Of a stretch of DNA of 64,000 bases, positions 1 through 8,508 are shown in pieces; position 1 is the stretch's first letter; every line of letters starts with the position of its first letter. Both the position numbers and the translations under genes were made by a program. This stretch comes from Alloalcanivorax xenomutans. Its GTDB lineage: Bacteria > Pseudomonadota > Gammaproteobacteria > Pseudomonadales > Alcanivoracaceae. Location: assembly GCF_900217905.1 (NCBI RefSeq), contig NZ_OBMO01000001.1, positions 248,001 to 312,000 on the forward strand, given 5' to 3'. Under the pieces are notes generated by a model. That model was not told where the DNA came from. It searched no databases and saw only the letters and a program-made list of their open reading frames with translations.

Positions 1-1
1 C

Positions 2-982
2 ATGGAAGAGTCCGGCCGGCTATGGGCGCGAATGGCCCGCATCGCGGCGAACAATCCCTATACCTGGTCCGAGCGCACACCGAGCGCCGAGGAGATCATT
101 ACCCCGACAGCGGAAAACCGGGCGGTGGCCTGGCCCTACACCAAATGGCAGGTGGCCAACCCGATGGTCAATCAGGGGGCCGCCCTGTTGCTGACCAGCG
201 CCGCCGTGGCCAGGGAAATGGGAATTCCCGAGGAACGCTGGATCCACTTGTGGGGCGGAGCGGCGGCGGTGGAGCCGGAGGATTATTTGCAACGGGATCA
301 GTTCCACCGCTCCCACGCCCAGGACACCGTGCTGGAAACCGTGCTGCGGTGGGCCGGCGGCGACGTCGGCGGCTTCCGCCATCTGGAGCTGTACAGCTGT
401 TTTCCCTGCGTGCCCAAAATGGCCCGCCGCACTCTCGGCCTGGACGAGGATTTCGAGCCCAGCGTGACTGGCGGCCTGAGCTTCTTCGGCGCACCGATGA
501 ACAACTACATGACCCATGCCGCCGCCGCCATGGTGCGCCGCCTGCGCGACAGCGCCCCGGGCGAGGGGCTGCTCTACGGCCAGGGGGAATACGTCACCAA
601 ACACCATGCCGTGGTGCTTTCCAACCGGCCGCCACCGGCACCGCTGGCCGAGGACTACAGCGTGCAGGCGCAAGCCGATGCCCGCCGCGGACCGGTGCCG
701 CCGCTGCTGGAACGCTATCAGGGCCCGGCCACGCTGGAGACGTTCACCGCGCTGTTCAACCGTGCCGGAGAGGTGGATTACGCCGTGGTGCTGGCTCTGA
801 CGCCGGCCGGCGAACGCGTGATGGCACGGGTTCCCGGCACCGATCGCGCCACCCTGGACACCCTGCTCGACCCCGCGAACAGCCCCATCGGCCTGGCCGG
901 CGAGGCCATGCCGGGAGAAGAGGATCTTCTGCACTTCCGCATCACCACACGGCGGACCGCCAGCACCAAAGAGGCTATCTAG
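2..982 (+). CDS. Thiolase-like acyl-CoA acetyltransferase, 5' truncated by the window edge
   Basis: About 326 C-terminal residues are visible and the reading frame continues off the left edge, so the first in-window ATG is not the real start. The protein resembles thiolase-like protein type 1, which combines a thiolase fold with an extra C-terminal domain. The last 90 residues or so, beginning near LLERYQGPATLETFT, look like that additional small beta domain. The catalytic cysteine of thiolases would lie upstream and cannot be checked. An enoyl-CoA hydratase, a family III CoA-transferase and a glutathione S-transferase follow on the same strand, which suggests a role in acyl-CoA catabolism. 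The substrate is unknown, and a non-degradative role is possible because this thiolase subgroup is poorly characterised. Confidence 0.75.
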   Translation: MEESGRLWARMARIAANNPYTWSERTPSAEEIITPTAENRAVAWPYTKWQVANPMVNQGAALLLTSAAVAREMGIPEERWIHLWGGAAAVEPEDYLQRDQFHRSHAQDTVLETVLRWAGGDVGGFRHLELYSCFPCVPKMARRTLGLDEDFEPSVTGGLSFFGAPMNNYMTHAAAAMVRRLRDSAPGEGLLYGQGEYVTKHHAVVLSNRPPPAPLAEDYSVQAQADARRGPVPPLLERYQGPATLETFTALFNRAGEVDYAVVLALTPAGERVMARVPGTDRATLDTLLDPANSPIGLAGEAMPGEEDLLHFRITTRRTASTKEAI

Positions 983-1014
983 CCCCCCAAAATACCTGGA
1001 TGAGAAACGCGCAC

Positions 1015-1803
1015 ATGACGGATAACACCAATAACGCCGTAACCCTGGAACGCCTGGGCGATCACATTGCCCTGGTCACCCTCAATCGTCCGCAAGCCCG
1101 CAACGCCGTCAACGGCGACGTGGCCCAGGGACTGGCAGCCGCGGTCAAAGCCACCGAAGCGGACAACGACATCCGCGCCGTGATCCTGCAGGGCAGCGGC
1201 GACAAGGTGTTCTGTGCCGGCGCCGATCTCAAGGAAATCTCCGCCGGCAACGCCCATCGGCTGGTTACCAAGGAGGGCGGTTTCGCCGGTTTTGTTCATG
1301 CACCGCGCCGCAAGGTCTGGATCGCCGCGCTCAATGGTCTGGCCCTGGCCGGCGGTCTGGAAATCGCTTTGACCTGCGACCTGCGCGTGGCGTCTTCCAA
1401 GGTGGCGTTCGGTTTACCAGAGGTGAAACGCGGGCTGGTGGCGCTGGCCGGCGGCCTCTATCGCCTGCCGCGCAATCTGCCCCGAGCCATCGCTCTGGAG
1501 CTGATCGCCACCGGCAACACCCTGGACGCCCGGCGCGCCTATGACTTCGGCCTGGTAAACCGGCTGGTGGAAGCGGATCAGGTTCTGGACACCGCCCGGG
1601 AACTGGCCGAAACCATCGCCGCCAATGCGCCGATCGCGGTGCAGGAAAGTCTGGTCATCGCCCGTCTTACCCACGATCTGGACGAGGCCGCGCTGATCGC
1701 CGCCGGCGACAAGGCCCGTGAGTATCTGGTGACCACCGAGGACTATCAGGAAGGGCCGCGCGCTTTCATCGAGAAACGGGAACCGGTCTGGACCGGCCGC
1801 TGA
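1015..1803 (+). CDS. Enoyl-CoA hydratase/isomerase (crotonase family)
   Basis: This 262-residue crotonase-fold protein would hydrate or isomerise enoyl-CoA thioesters in the cytoplasm. The CoA/oxyanion-hole segments are recognisable: FCAGADL and LALAGGLEIAL. Two glutamates sit where the catalytic pair of enoyl-CoA hydratases is expected, in GGLE and in GLPEVKRG. The ATG at 1015 gives the family-typical start MTDNTNN. An in-frame ATG at 1000 is the alternative, and neither has a strong Shine-Dalgarno sequence. It lies 32 nt after the thiolase-like gene and 25 nt before a CoA-transferase, so the three are probably co-transcribed. The exact substrate cannot be read from the sequence. Confidence 0.9.
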   Translation: MTDNTNNAVTLERLGDHIALVTLNRPQARNAVNGDVAQGLAAAVKATEADNDIRAVILQGSGDKVFCAGADLKEISAGNAHRLVTKEGGFAGFVHAPRRKVWIAALNGLALAGGLEIALTCDLRVASSKVAFGLPEVKRGLVALAGGLYRLPRNLPRAIALELIATGNTLDARRAYDFGLVNRLVEADQVLDTARELAETIAANAPIAVQESLVIARLTHDLDEAALIAAGDKAREYLVTTEDYQEGPRAFIEKREPVWTGR

Positions 1804-1828
1804 CCGCTCATCCTTCGGGAGATTCATC

Positions 1829-2995
1829 ATGTCCCAGAGCATGCTCGAGGGCGTACGCATCATCGACATGACGACGATGATCTTCGGCCCTTATTGCACA
1901 CAGATGCTCGCCGATCTGGGCGCCGACGTGATCAAGGTGGAGGCGCCCGCGGGAGATCTCATGCGCATCGCCGGCAATCCGGCGAAAACACCGGGCATGG
2001 GGCCGGCGTTCGTGACCACCAATCGCGGCAAACGGTCGGTGGTGCTGGATCTGAAACAGGAGCAGGGCCAGCGTGCGCTGGCGGCCTTGCTGGGCGACGC
2101 CGATGTCTTCATTCACAATGTGCGCGCCGATGCCATCGCCCGCCTTGGCTTCGACTATCCCAGCGTCAAAGCCCTGCGCCCGGACATCATTTATGCCCAC
2201 TGTGTCGGCTTCGGCTCCGGCGGGCCCTATGCCGGTTTGCAGGCTTACGATGACGTGATCCAGGCCGCCAGCGGCATGACCGATCTGGTTGGCCGCTACG
2301 ACGGCGGCCAGCCCCGCTATGTGCCTTCGGTGATCGCCGACAAGGTGGGCGCCTTGTACGCCAGCCAGGCGGTGCTGGCGGCGGTGGTGCACCGGCTGCG
2401 CAGCGGCGAAGGCCAGCAGGTGGAGATCCCCATGTTCGAGACCTTCACCCAGTTTCTGTTTCAGGAACATTTATTCGGCCAGACGTTTCAACCGCCCACC
2501 AGCGAGGACACCGGTTATTTCCGGCAACTGGACCCGCACCGCAATCCTTTTCCCACCGCCGACGGCCACATCAGTATCGTCCCTCACAACGATCACTGCT
2601 GGCTGACCCTGCTCGATCTGCTCGGCTGTCCGGAGCTCACCGAACGGCCTGAGTTCAGCAGCCAGCCCGAGCGCCGCGCCAATATCTCGCTGCTCTACAA
2701 GGAAATGGCGCAACGCACGCCACAAAAAACCACCGCTGAATGGATGACACTGTGCCGGACAGCGTCGATTCCGGCCATGCCGGTGTGTCCCTTTGACCGC
2801 GTTCTGGAAGACCAGCATTTGTGGGCCACCGGCCTGTTCCAGCGCCGCCGCCACCCCAGCGAAGGAGACTACGTGGAAATGCCGCTGCCCACCCGTTTCA
2901 GTGCGCGGGCACCGCAGCCGGCCCGGCCGGCACCGCATCTGGGCCAGCACACCGATGAAGTGCTGGCCGAATACAACATCACGGAGTCTCGTTGA
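1829..2995 (+). CDS. CaiB/BaiF family III CoA-transferase
   Basis: This 388-residue protein belongs to the family III CoA-transferases, which move CoA between a donor thioester and a carboxylic acid. The N-terminal block (MLADLGADVIKVEAP) and the YAHCVGFGSGGPY segment are typical. Asp171, in VIADKVGALYA, is at the expected position of the catalytic aspartate that forms the aspartyl-CoA intermediate. The length is normal for the family (about 380 to 430). Its stop codon overlaps the ATG of the next gene by one base (TGATG), implying translational coupling. In this operon it may activate the acid handled by the neighbouring hydratase and thiolase. Substrate assignment is inference. Confidence 0.92.
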   Translation: MSQSMLEGVRIIDMTTMIFGPYCTQMLADLGADVIKVEAPAGDLMRIAGNPAKTPGMGPAFVTTNRGKRSVVLDLKQEQGQRALAALLGDADVFIHNVRADAIARLGFDYPSVKALRPDIIYAHCVGFGSGGPYAGLQAYDDVIQAASGMTDLVGRYDGGQPRYVPSVIADKVGALYASQAVLAAVVHRLRSGEGQQVEIPMFETFTQFLFQEHLFGQTFQPPTSEDTGYFRQLDPHRNPFPTADGHISIVPHNDHCWLTLLDLLGCPELTERPEFSSQPERRANISLLYKEMAQRTPQKTTAEWMTLCRTASIPAMPVCPFDRVLEDQHLWATGLFQRRRHPSEGDYVEMPLPTRFSARAPQPARPAPHLGQHTDEVLAEYNITESR

Positions 2996-3651
2996 TGATC
3001 ACGCTTTACCACTGCCATAACGCCCGTTCGTTCCGCTGCCTGTGGGCCCTGGAAGCGCTTGAATTGCCCTACCAGCTCAACATGATGCCGTTTCCGCCGC
3101 GCGTCGAATGCCCCGATTATCTGCGGGAAAACCCGCTCGGCACCATTCCCCTGCTGCTGGACGGTGACACGCGCATGACCGAATCCTCGGGTATCGTCCA
3201 TTATCTGGTAAGCCGCTACGGACCGGATTCGTCACTGGCACTGCCCACCGACCACCCTGAGTATGGGGCCTGGATCAACTGGCTGTACTTTGGCGAAGCC
3301 ACGCTGACCTTCCCGCAGACACTGGTACTGCGTTACACCCAACTGGAACCGGAAGAACGGCGGCTGCCGCGAGTGGCGGAGGATTATACGCGCTGGTTTC
3401 TGTCGCGCCTGAAAGGCGTGGAACGGGCCCTGAGCGACCGCGACTGGCTATGTGCCGGCCGCTTCACCGCCGCCGACATTTCCGTGGCCTATGCCCTGTT
3501 GCTGGCCCAACGGCTCGACCTGTCCCAGTACTTTCCGCCACGGGTCAGTGCCTATTGGCAACGGGCTCAGCAGGAGCCAGCCTACCTGCGGGCCCAGCGT
3601 TCCCAGGACCGGCACCAGCCGTCCTCAGCCGCCGTTAGTCCGCTGATGTAA
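2995..3651 (+). CDS. Glutathione S-transferase family protein
   Basis: This 218-residue protein has an N-terminal thioredoxin-like domain (MITLYHCHNARSFR, then ENPLGTIPLLLDG and the glutathione-binding MTESSGIVHYL) and an all-alpha C-terminal domain ending in GRFTAADISVAYALLL. The serine of NARSFR could be the residue that activates glutathione. I chose the ATG at 2995, which overlaps the upstream stop by one base; the TTG three bases earlier is unlikely. It closes the acyl-CoA operon. Such enzymes detoxify electrophiles or act as isomerases, and which applies here is unknown. Its last 27 bases overlap the end of the convergent lipoprotein gene. Confidence 0.9.
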   Translation: MITLYHCHNARSFRCLWALEALELPYQLNMMPFPPRVECPDYLRENPLGTIPLLLDGDTRMTESSGIVHYLVSRYGPDSSLALPTDHPEYGAWINWLYFGEATLTFPQTLVLRYTQLEPEERRLPRVAEDYTRWFLSRLKGVERALSDRDWLCAGRFTAADISVAYALLLAQRLDLSQYFPPRVSAYWQRAQQEPAYLRAQRSQDRHQPSSAAVSPLM

Positions 3652-3987
3652 TTGGCGCCCGGCCGCCAGCACCTGCTCGGCGGTCATGCCGTGCAATCGT
3701 TGCGGCTCCACATCCATAATCAGCTTCACCGACTGGTCGAACTCGATACGCTGGTCTTCCGGTAGCGAAGAACGCACCCGGTCCAGGGATTCCTGCAGGG
3801 ATGCCTCGGTGCCGGTATCCAGCACCGGCGCGTTCCGGTCGGAGGAGCCGGCCTGATTATGCGGGGCGGCGCCATTGGTGGTGGTGGCCTGGTCGGAGGC
3901 CGCGTCCGCGGACGGGTTATCGGACGGGCCACAGCCCGTTACCATCGCCACCATGATCAGAGCAGCGGGCAGTTTCCAGATCGACAT
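3625..3987 (-). CDS. Small lipoprotein, DUF6694-like
   Basis: This 120-residue protein starts with a lipoprotein signal peptide: MSIWKLPAALIMVAMVTGC, with a VTGC lipobox. A Ser/Asn/Ala-rich linker follows, then a compact helical domain (SLDRVRSSLPEDQRIEFDQS) and a GMTAEQVLAAG motif. That combination resembles the DUF6694 lipoprotein family as I remember it. The start at 3987 is supported by AAGGA five bases upstream; a longer in-frame extension to 4131 would bury the signal peptide and is rejected. The function is unknown; it is probably anchored in the outer membrane. The gene converges with the glutathione S-transferase gene. Confidence 0.75.
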   Translation of the reverse strand: MSIWKLPAALIMVAMVTGCGPSDNPSADAASDQATTTNGAAPHNQAGSSDRNAPVLDTGTEASLQESLDRVRSSLPEDQRIEFDQSVKLIMDVEPQRLHGMTAEQVLAAGRQLHQRTNGG

Positions 3988-4166
3988 CTTGTTCCTTGGC
4001 GTTTTCCTGAGTGATTCTGCACGGTTGTCGAACCGGCTCAGAATAGCGCCGGCGGGGAGGTTTGTCTGTCGTATTCGCGCTAGTATTAGGCGGTTTTCAG
4101 GTAACAGGCGGATACCGGCCCGCGCCATCATAGGAGTTTCATCCTAGCCCCATTTACGGAGTCACC

Positions 4167-5063
4167 ATGTCTCAGGATTCACCCTCGTCCAACGAGGCAC
4201 TGCTGACCGCTTTGCATGGTCAGCTCGAACGCATCGCCCACGCGTTGGAAACCGCCACCGGCACCGCGGCGGTGACCTTTCCCGAAGACGCGCCGGCCTA
4301 CCGCTGGGAACGGCGTCAGGGACCGTTCGGCGGCGGCCGCCTGGTGCCGATCGAGGATCCCGCTCTGATCCGCTTCGATGATCTGCGCAACGTGGACCGC
4401 CAACGGCAAGCGATTGAGCGCAACACCCGGCAGTTCGTCGCTGGCCGGCCCGCCAACAATGTGCTGCTCACCGGTGCCCGGGGGACCGGCAAGTCGTCGC
4501 TGGTGAAAGCCTGCCTGCAGGCGTTCCACGATGAAGGGCTGCGCCTGATCGAAATCGACAAGGAAGATCTCGCCGATCTGCGCCAGGTGGTGGCCCTGAT
4601 CCGCCAGCGCTCGGAGCGCTTCATTCTGTTCTGTGATGATCTTTCCTTCGAGGAAGGCGAAGGCGGCTACAAGGCACTGAAGACCGCCCTGGACGGTTCA
4701 TTGACCGGCGCCGCCGCCAACATGCTGATTTACGCCACGTCCAACCGGCGCCATTTGCTGCCGGAGAAGATGAGCGAGAACCTGGAGGCCCGCCCCGGCG
4801 AGAACGGCGAGATCCATCCTGGTGACACCACCGAGGAAAAAGTATCGCTGTCGGAGCGGTTCGGCTTGTGGCTGAGTTTCTACCCCTTTACCCAGGACGA
4901 CTATCTTCGCGCCGTGGACCAATGGCTGCGCTATTTTGGATTCAGTGACGGGGAAGCGGCCGCTTTACGCGACGAAGCAGTGCTGTGGTCCCGCACCCGC
5001 GGCGCCCGTTCCGGACGCATCGCCTGGCAGTTCGCCCGCGATCAGGCCGGCCGGCGGAGCTGA
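4167..5063 (+). CDS. ATP-binding protein, DUF815 (AAA-type)
   Basis: This 298-residue P-loop ATPase has a Walker A motif GARGTGKSS at about residues 103 to 111 and a Walker B-like FILFCDDLSF at about 152 to 161. The region LLPEKMSENLE and the C-terminal DYLRAVDQWL block match the DUF815 family, AAA-type ATPases widespread in proteobacteria with no firmly known role. It looks full length and appears monocistronic. It is followed by a REP-like hairpin and converges with the FimX-like gene. No membrane segment or signal peptide is visible, so it is cytoplasmic. Confidence 0.88.
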   Translation: MSQDSPSSNEALLTALHGQLERIAHALETATGTAAVTFPEDAPAYRWERRQGPFGGGRLVPIEDPALIRFDDLRNVDRQRQAIERNTRQFVAGRPANNVLLTGARGTGKSSLVKACLQAFHDEGLRLIEIDKEDLADLRQVVALIRQRSERFILFCDDLSFEEGEGGYKALKTALDGSLTGAAANMLIYATSNRRHLLPEKMSENLEARPGENGEIHPGDTTEEKVSLSERFGLWLSFYPFTQDDYLRAVDQWLRYFGFSDGEAAALRDEAVLWSRTRGARSGRIAWQFARDQAGRRS

Positions 5064-5142
5064 TTCGGCGCGCGAAATCGCGGCTCACGAGCCACTGGTG
5101 GCCGACCAATTTTATCGGCTCTCCACGTGCCCCGGAAACCGC

Positions 5143-5211
5143 TGTGGGAGCTTGCCTGCAAGCGAATTAGCTCCCGCCCCTCTGGGATTCGCTTGCAGAC
5201 ACGCTCCTACA
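5143..5211. repeat. REP-like inverted repeat
   Basis: Two 25-base arms, 5143-5167 and 5187-5211, are inverted copies of each other with about four mismatches. Their shared core is GCTTGCCTGCAAGCGAAT and related forms. The element lies between two convergent genes (DUF815 and FimX-like), the usual place for Pseudomonas-type REP sequences. A second copy with the same arm is at 18661-18685. It may stabilise mRNA ends or act as a terminator or gyrase site; no poly-T tract is present. Confidence 0.75.
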
Positions 5212-5251
5212 TATGCGACTCCAGTGGCCCATAGACCACGACTCTCGGGCT

Positions 5252-7330
5252 TCACTCCTCCTCGGCGTCCATCACCAGCAATTCCTCGGTGGGCGCCTGC
5301 AGGTAATAGCCCTGCAGGTAGTCCACCCCGCCCAGAGTCCACAGCGCCTGCATCTGCGCGGCGGATTCGACGAAACCGACCACGGTGCGGCAACCCTTTT
5401 CCCCGGCCCGCTTGACTAGTTCGGCGAAGCGGTCGCGGCTTTCCGGTTTGCCCAGTTCCTGAGTGAAGGAACCTTCGAACTTGACCATACTGGCGGGCAG
5501 ATGTTCGAGCAGTTTGAATGGGTCCAGGCTGCCGCCGAAACGGCTGATCGACAGACCGCAACCCAGTTTGCGAAGGTCCCGGCCGAACGCCGCCGCCTGC
5601 TTCAGATGATTCACCGCGTCCCCTTCGGTGAGTTGGAAGGTCACCTGGGCCGGGCGCAACCGTGCCGCGCGCAAGGCCTTTGCCAGCCAGTCCACCAGAC
5701 CGGCCTCGCCCACCGAAAAACCACTGAGGTTGATCAACAGCCCCGGCACCCGCGATTGCGCGGCGGCGGCGCGCATGGCGTTGAGTATGATCCAGCGATC
5801 CACCCGTCCGGCCATGCCCATTTCCGCCGCCACCGGCATGAACTCGGCGGCGGCCAACGGCTCGCCCTGACGTTGCGGCATCTGCACGAACACCTCGAAC
5901 AGCTGCTCGCGATCATCATCAAGATTCATCAGAGGTTGATAGCGCAGTTGGAAACCGTTGTGTTCCAACGCTTCCCGCAGACTCAGCACGATCGCCTCCT
6001 GTGACCCGGAAGCGACGTCGTCCATGGGATCATGCACCTTCACCGCGTTGCCCTTGCCACCGTTCTCGCGCTGGGCCTGGTGACAGCATTTCAACGCCAG
6101 CGTCAGGATCGAATGGCTGCTATGGGCATCCTCTCGGGCGAAGGCCAGCCCGACACTGGCGCTGATATGAACGGTACGGGAAGCCACTTCCGGCATCAGC
6201 CCGGCGATGCCGGCACACAAGAACTCCGCCATGGCGCGGGCCTCATCGATGTCGTTGACCGGCCGCAGCACGGCGAAGTCCTCGCCGTCCATGCGCGCCA
6301 GCTTGGCATCGGCGCAGTGACGGCGCAGCCAGTCCGCCACCGCCCGCAGCACCTGATCCGCATCCTCCATGCCCAAAGCGGACTGGTGCTGCTCGAAATC
6401 ATCCACGCGCAAATACAACACCGCCGCCAGTTGGCCCTGGCGTACCGCGTCGCCGACCGCCTGATCCAGCTGCTCCATGAACCAGGAACGACTGTACAGG
6501 CCGGTGACCTGGTCGGTCTGCACGATCTCATCCAGCCGCGCCTGGATCGCGCTTTCATCCACTTCACTGACACGAATGACGATCTGAGTGCAGGCCTCGC
6601 CATCGTAGGTACTGGGGGAGAAGACAAAAGTCGCGTCGAACTCTTCGCCGTCGGTGCGCAGCCCCCGGCATTGCAGTTCGTCGGTCTGGCTGGCGTCGGC
6701 GGCGCGGCCACGCAGCAGCTGTTTCAGGCGGGCGTGGTCACTGGCGGAGATCAGGTCCATGATCGGCACGCCGGCCAGGTCGTCGGCGCCCTGATAGCCG
6801 AAGATCGAGACATAGTTGTCGTTGGCGTGGATATGCATGCCATCGAGAACGTAGGCGATGGCGTCCCGGCTCTGATCCATCAGCAGCGCCAGCCGTTTCT
6901 CCGCCTCATGGCGAATGATCTCCGAATGCTGCAGTTCCCGGCGCAAGCGCAGGAACTCGATCATCCGGTCCACCATCAGCATCAGCAATTCACGGTCGTC
7001 CACCGGCACCACCGCCCTGGCGCCCGCCGCCATGGCGGTACGCACCCGGTCCGCGCAGTAGTCATCGCACAACAGCACCACCGGCAGCGCCCGTCCGAGG
7101 CGGTTGATGTGTTCCAGCGCCCGCTCGAAGCTGCCGTCACCAAAGCGGGGCCGGCACAACATCAGTTCCCAGGTGCCGCCCTTGAGGGCCCGGACCAGGT
7201 CGTCATCGTTCAGGGCCAGGTGAGCCCGGGTGGCGCGCCCGGCATTGCGCAGGGCATTCATCAGTTGTTCCGCGTCGTCCTGGGAATCGTGCGCGATCAG
7301 CAGGCGAAGGGTATCGAGAGCGTAACTCAT
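5252..7330 (-). CDS. fimX: FimX-like degenerate GGDEF-EAL protein (c-di-GMP receptor)
   Basis: This 692-residue protein has the domain order of Pseudomonas FimX (about 691 residues): REC-like (about 8-125), PAS (about 145-255), GGDEF (about 272-435) and EAL (about 450-690). All catalytic signatures are eroded. The receiver has no acceptor Asp in the LMLCRPRFG strand, the GGDEF loop reads MDGED (347-351), and the EAL motif reads EVF (479-481). The protein is therefore expected to bind c-di-GMP rather than make or break it, and in Pseudomonas FimX promotes type IV pilus assembly and twitching. The upstream same-strand gene resembles FimW, strengthening the assignment. Enzymatic activity cannot be excluded from sequence alone. 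Confidence 0.8.
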   Translation of the reverse strand: MSYALDTLRLLIAHDSQDDAEQLMNALRNAGRATRAHLALNDDDLVRALKGGTWELMLCRPRFGDGSFERALEHINRLGRALPVVLLCDDYCADRVRTAMAAGARAVVPVDDRELLMLMVDRMIEFLRLRRELQHSEIIRHEAEKRLALLMDQSRDAIAYVLDGMHIHANDNYVSIFGYQGADDLAGVPIMDLISASDHARLKQLLRGRAADASQTDELQCRGLRTDGEEFDATFVFSPSTYDGEACTQIVIRVSEVDESAIQARLDEIVQTDQVTGLYSRSWFMEQLDQAVGDAVRQGQLAAVLYLRVDDFEQHQSALGMEDADQVLRAVADWLRRHCADAKLARMDGEDFAVLRPVNDIDEARAMAEFLCAGIAGLMPEVASRTVHISASVGLAFAREDAHSSHSILTLALKCCHQAQRENGGKGNAVKVHDPMDDVASGSQEAIVLSLREALEHNGFQLRYQPLMNLDDDREQLFEVFVQMPQRQGEPLAAAEFMPVAAEMGMAGRVDRWIILNAMRAAAAQSRVPGLLINLSGFSVGEAGLVDWLAKALRAARLRPAQVTFQLTEGDAVNHLKQAAAFGRDLRKLGCGLSISRFGGSLDPFKLLEHLPASMVKFEGSFTQELGKPESRDRFAELVKRAGEKGCRTVVGFVESAAQMQALWTLGGVDYLQGYYLQAPTEELLVMDAEEE

Positions 7331-7423
7331 CGGCGCAAATACTCATCCATTATTCGTAGACAAGCTATTGTGCCTGACCCTTTCGGGTTCTCCAAAGCGA
7401 TCCTGCGACCGTATGAAAAAGGA

Positions 7424-8362
7424 TCAGCCGCAATTCTGCGTCGATGCTCTGGACAGCGGCTCCGGCTCCCAGGCCCAACGCAAATGATCATGCAACCGCT
7501 TCGCCTCCCCCCCGCCTCGCCGGGTCAGGGCCGCGGCCAGCGGCCGGGGATCGAAGTAACGCGTGTTGAAGCCACCACCGGAATCGGCGCAGGAAGGCGG
7601 CCGGTCGGAATCCAGATCCACCCGGAACAGGGCCTGCCCTTCCAGTGGTTCCAGGGTCAGCCAGCGCGCCCATTGCGCGGTGGCCCGGTACAGCGCCAGC
7701 ACCGCCGGCCGCGACAAGCCCCCCGGTTGAGCACTGGCCAGCAACACCAGACGGCCGTAGGTCACCGCCACCGAGGTTTCCCGTCCCGGCCAGTCCAAGT
7801 CGTCCACCGCCACGGCCGCCAGCCCCTGATGCTCGGCTACCGCGTAGAGCCGGTGCAGGCGCCGCCACAATCCCGGCTCGGGAGGGCGGTGCAGCAGTAG
7901 ATACAGCAGCAGACCGTGTCCCAGTTGCTCCAGGGTTCGCTGCAACGCCACGGCCGCCGCCTGCCGCGACGGCAGCCCGCGCCCCACCAGCGCCGAACGC
8001 GCCACCCCCTGATACCCCAGCGCCAGGCGATCATGCAGACGCACGCCCAGGTACAACATGTCCAGATCAGCGCCCCGTGGAGACAGTGGCAGGTTGAGCA
8101 GGTAGCTGTCCAGGGCCTGGCGGCATTGCCGGACCCGCGGCCGGCACAGCTCCAGCAGAGTCATGCGCAACGGCGCTTCGGCCCGCAGGCGGCAGAGATC
8201 GGAAAGTACCGCGGCCAAGCAATCCGCGCTTTCCACAGGCTCTTCCATGGGCAACTTCGCCAGCCAGGCGGCCAGACGACGGGGGCGGTGATTGGCGAAC
8301 GGTAAGCGATCCAGGTCCGGCGCGCGCTCCTCGGCCGGTATGGTCCAGATGACCTCATCCAT
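7424..8362 (-). CDS. FimW-like conserved protein, N-terminal module only
   Basis: This 312-residue protein has no catalytic motif. It begins MDEVIWTIPAEERAP and carries a helical repeat-like region (RPRRLAAWLAKLPM, then CRPRVRQCRQALDSYLLNLPL). From memory this resembles the N-terminal half of the longer PilZ-ending proteins beside fimX in Pseudomonas (FimW). Here the protein stops at SRASTQNCG, and I see no PilZ RxxxR or DxSxxG motif. It sits 93 nt before fimX on the same strand and has a CRP/Vfr-like palindrome about 80 nt upstream of its start. It is probably part of surface-sensing or pilus control. It may be a natural short form or a decayed gene; the frame itself is intact. Confidence 0.55.
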   Translation of the reverse strand: MDEVIWTIPAEERAPDLDRLPFANHRPRRLAAWLAKLPMEEPVESADCLAAVLSDLCRLRAEAPLRMTLLELCRPRVRQCRQALDSYLLNLPLSPRGADLDMLYLGVRLHDRLALGYQGVARSALVGRGLPSRQAAAVALQRTLEQLGHGLLLYLLLHRPPEPGLWRRLHRLYAVAEHQGLAAVAVDDLDWPGRETSVAVTYGRLVLLASAQPGGLSRPAVLALYRATAQWARWLTLEPLEGQALFRVDLDSDRPPSCADSGGGFNTRYFDPRPLAAALTRRGGGEAKRLHDHLRWAWEPEPLSRASTQNCG

Positions 8363-8438
8363 GATGGTGCTTCCCCAATAAGCCGGGGCCCTTGATTCAG
8401 AGGTTCCTTAGAATCCAGGGTCCGATTCAATGATTATT

Positions 8439-8454
8439 TGTGACACAGATCACA
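8439..8454 (-). promoter_or_regulatory. CRP/Vfr-type binding site
   Basis: The sequence is TGTGA, six bases, then TCACA, a perfect match to the CRP/Vfr core palindrome. It lies about 77 to 92 bases upstream of the start of the FimW-like gene, in the 146-base gap before epmB. In Pseudomonas, Vfr with cAMP controls type IV pilus and twitching genes, which fits the downstream pair. A cAMP phosphodiesterase gene (cpdA) is also present in this window. Confidence 0.65.
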
Positions 8455-8508
8455 GAATCTAATTGAATAAAAGAGAAATGTAAAATCCATCATGCCCCTC
8501 GATTCCCT

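Noticed and set aside
22..1014. An extended start for the enoyl-CoA hydratase, giving a 593-residue protein
   Set aside because: The added part is a frame shadow of the thiolase-like gene; the homologous protein starts near 1015.
7378..7395. ACCCGAAAGGGT hairpin before fimX as a terminator
   Set aside because: The stem is only four bases and no T tract follows.
6032..7900. A 622-codon open frame antisense to the FimX-like gene
   Set aside because: It runs across two genes on the opposite strand and has the composition of an antisense shadow.
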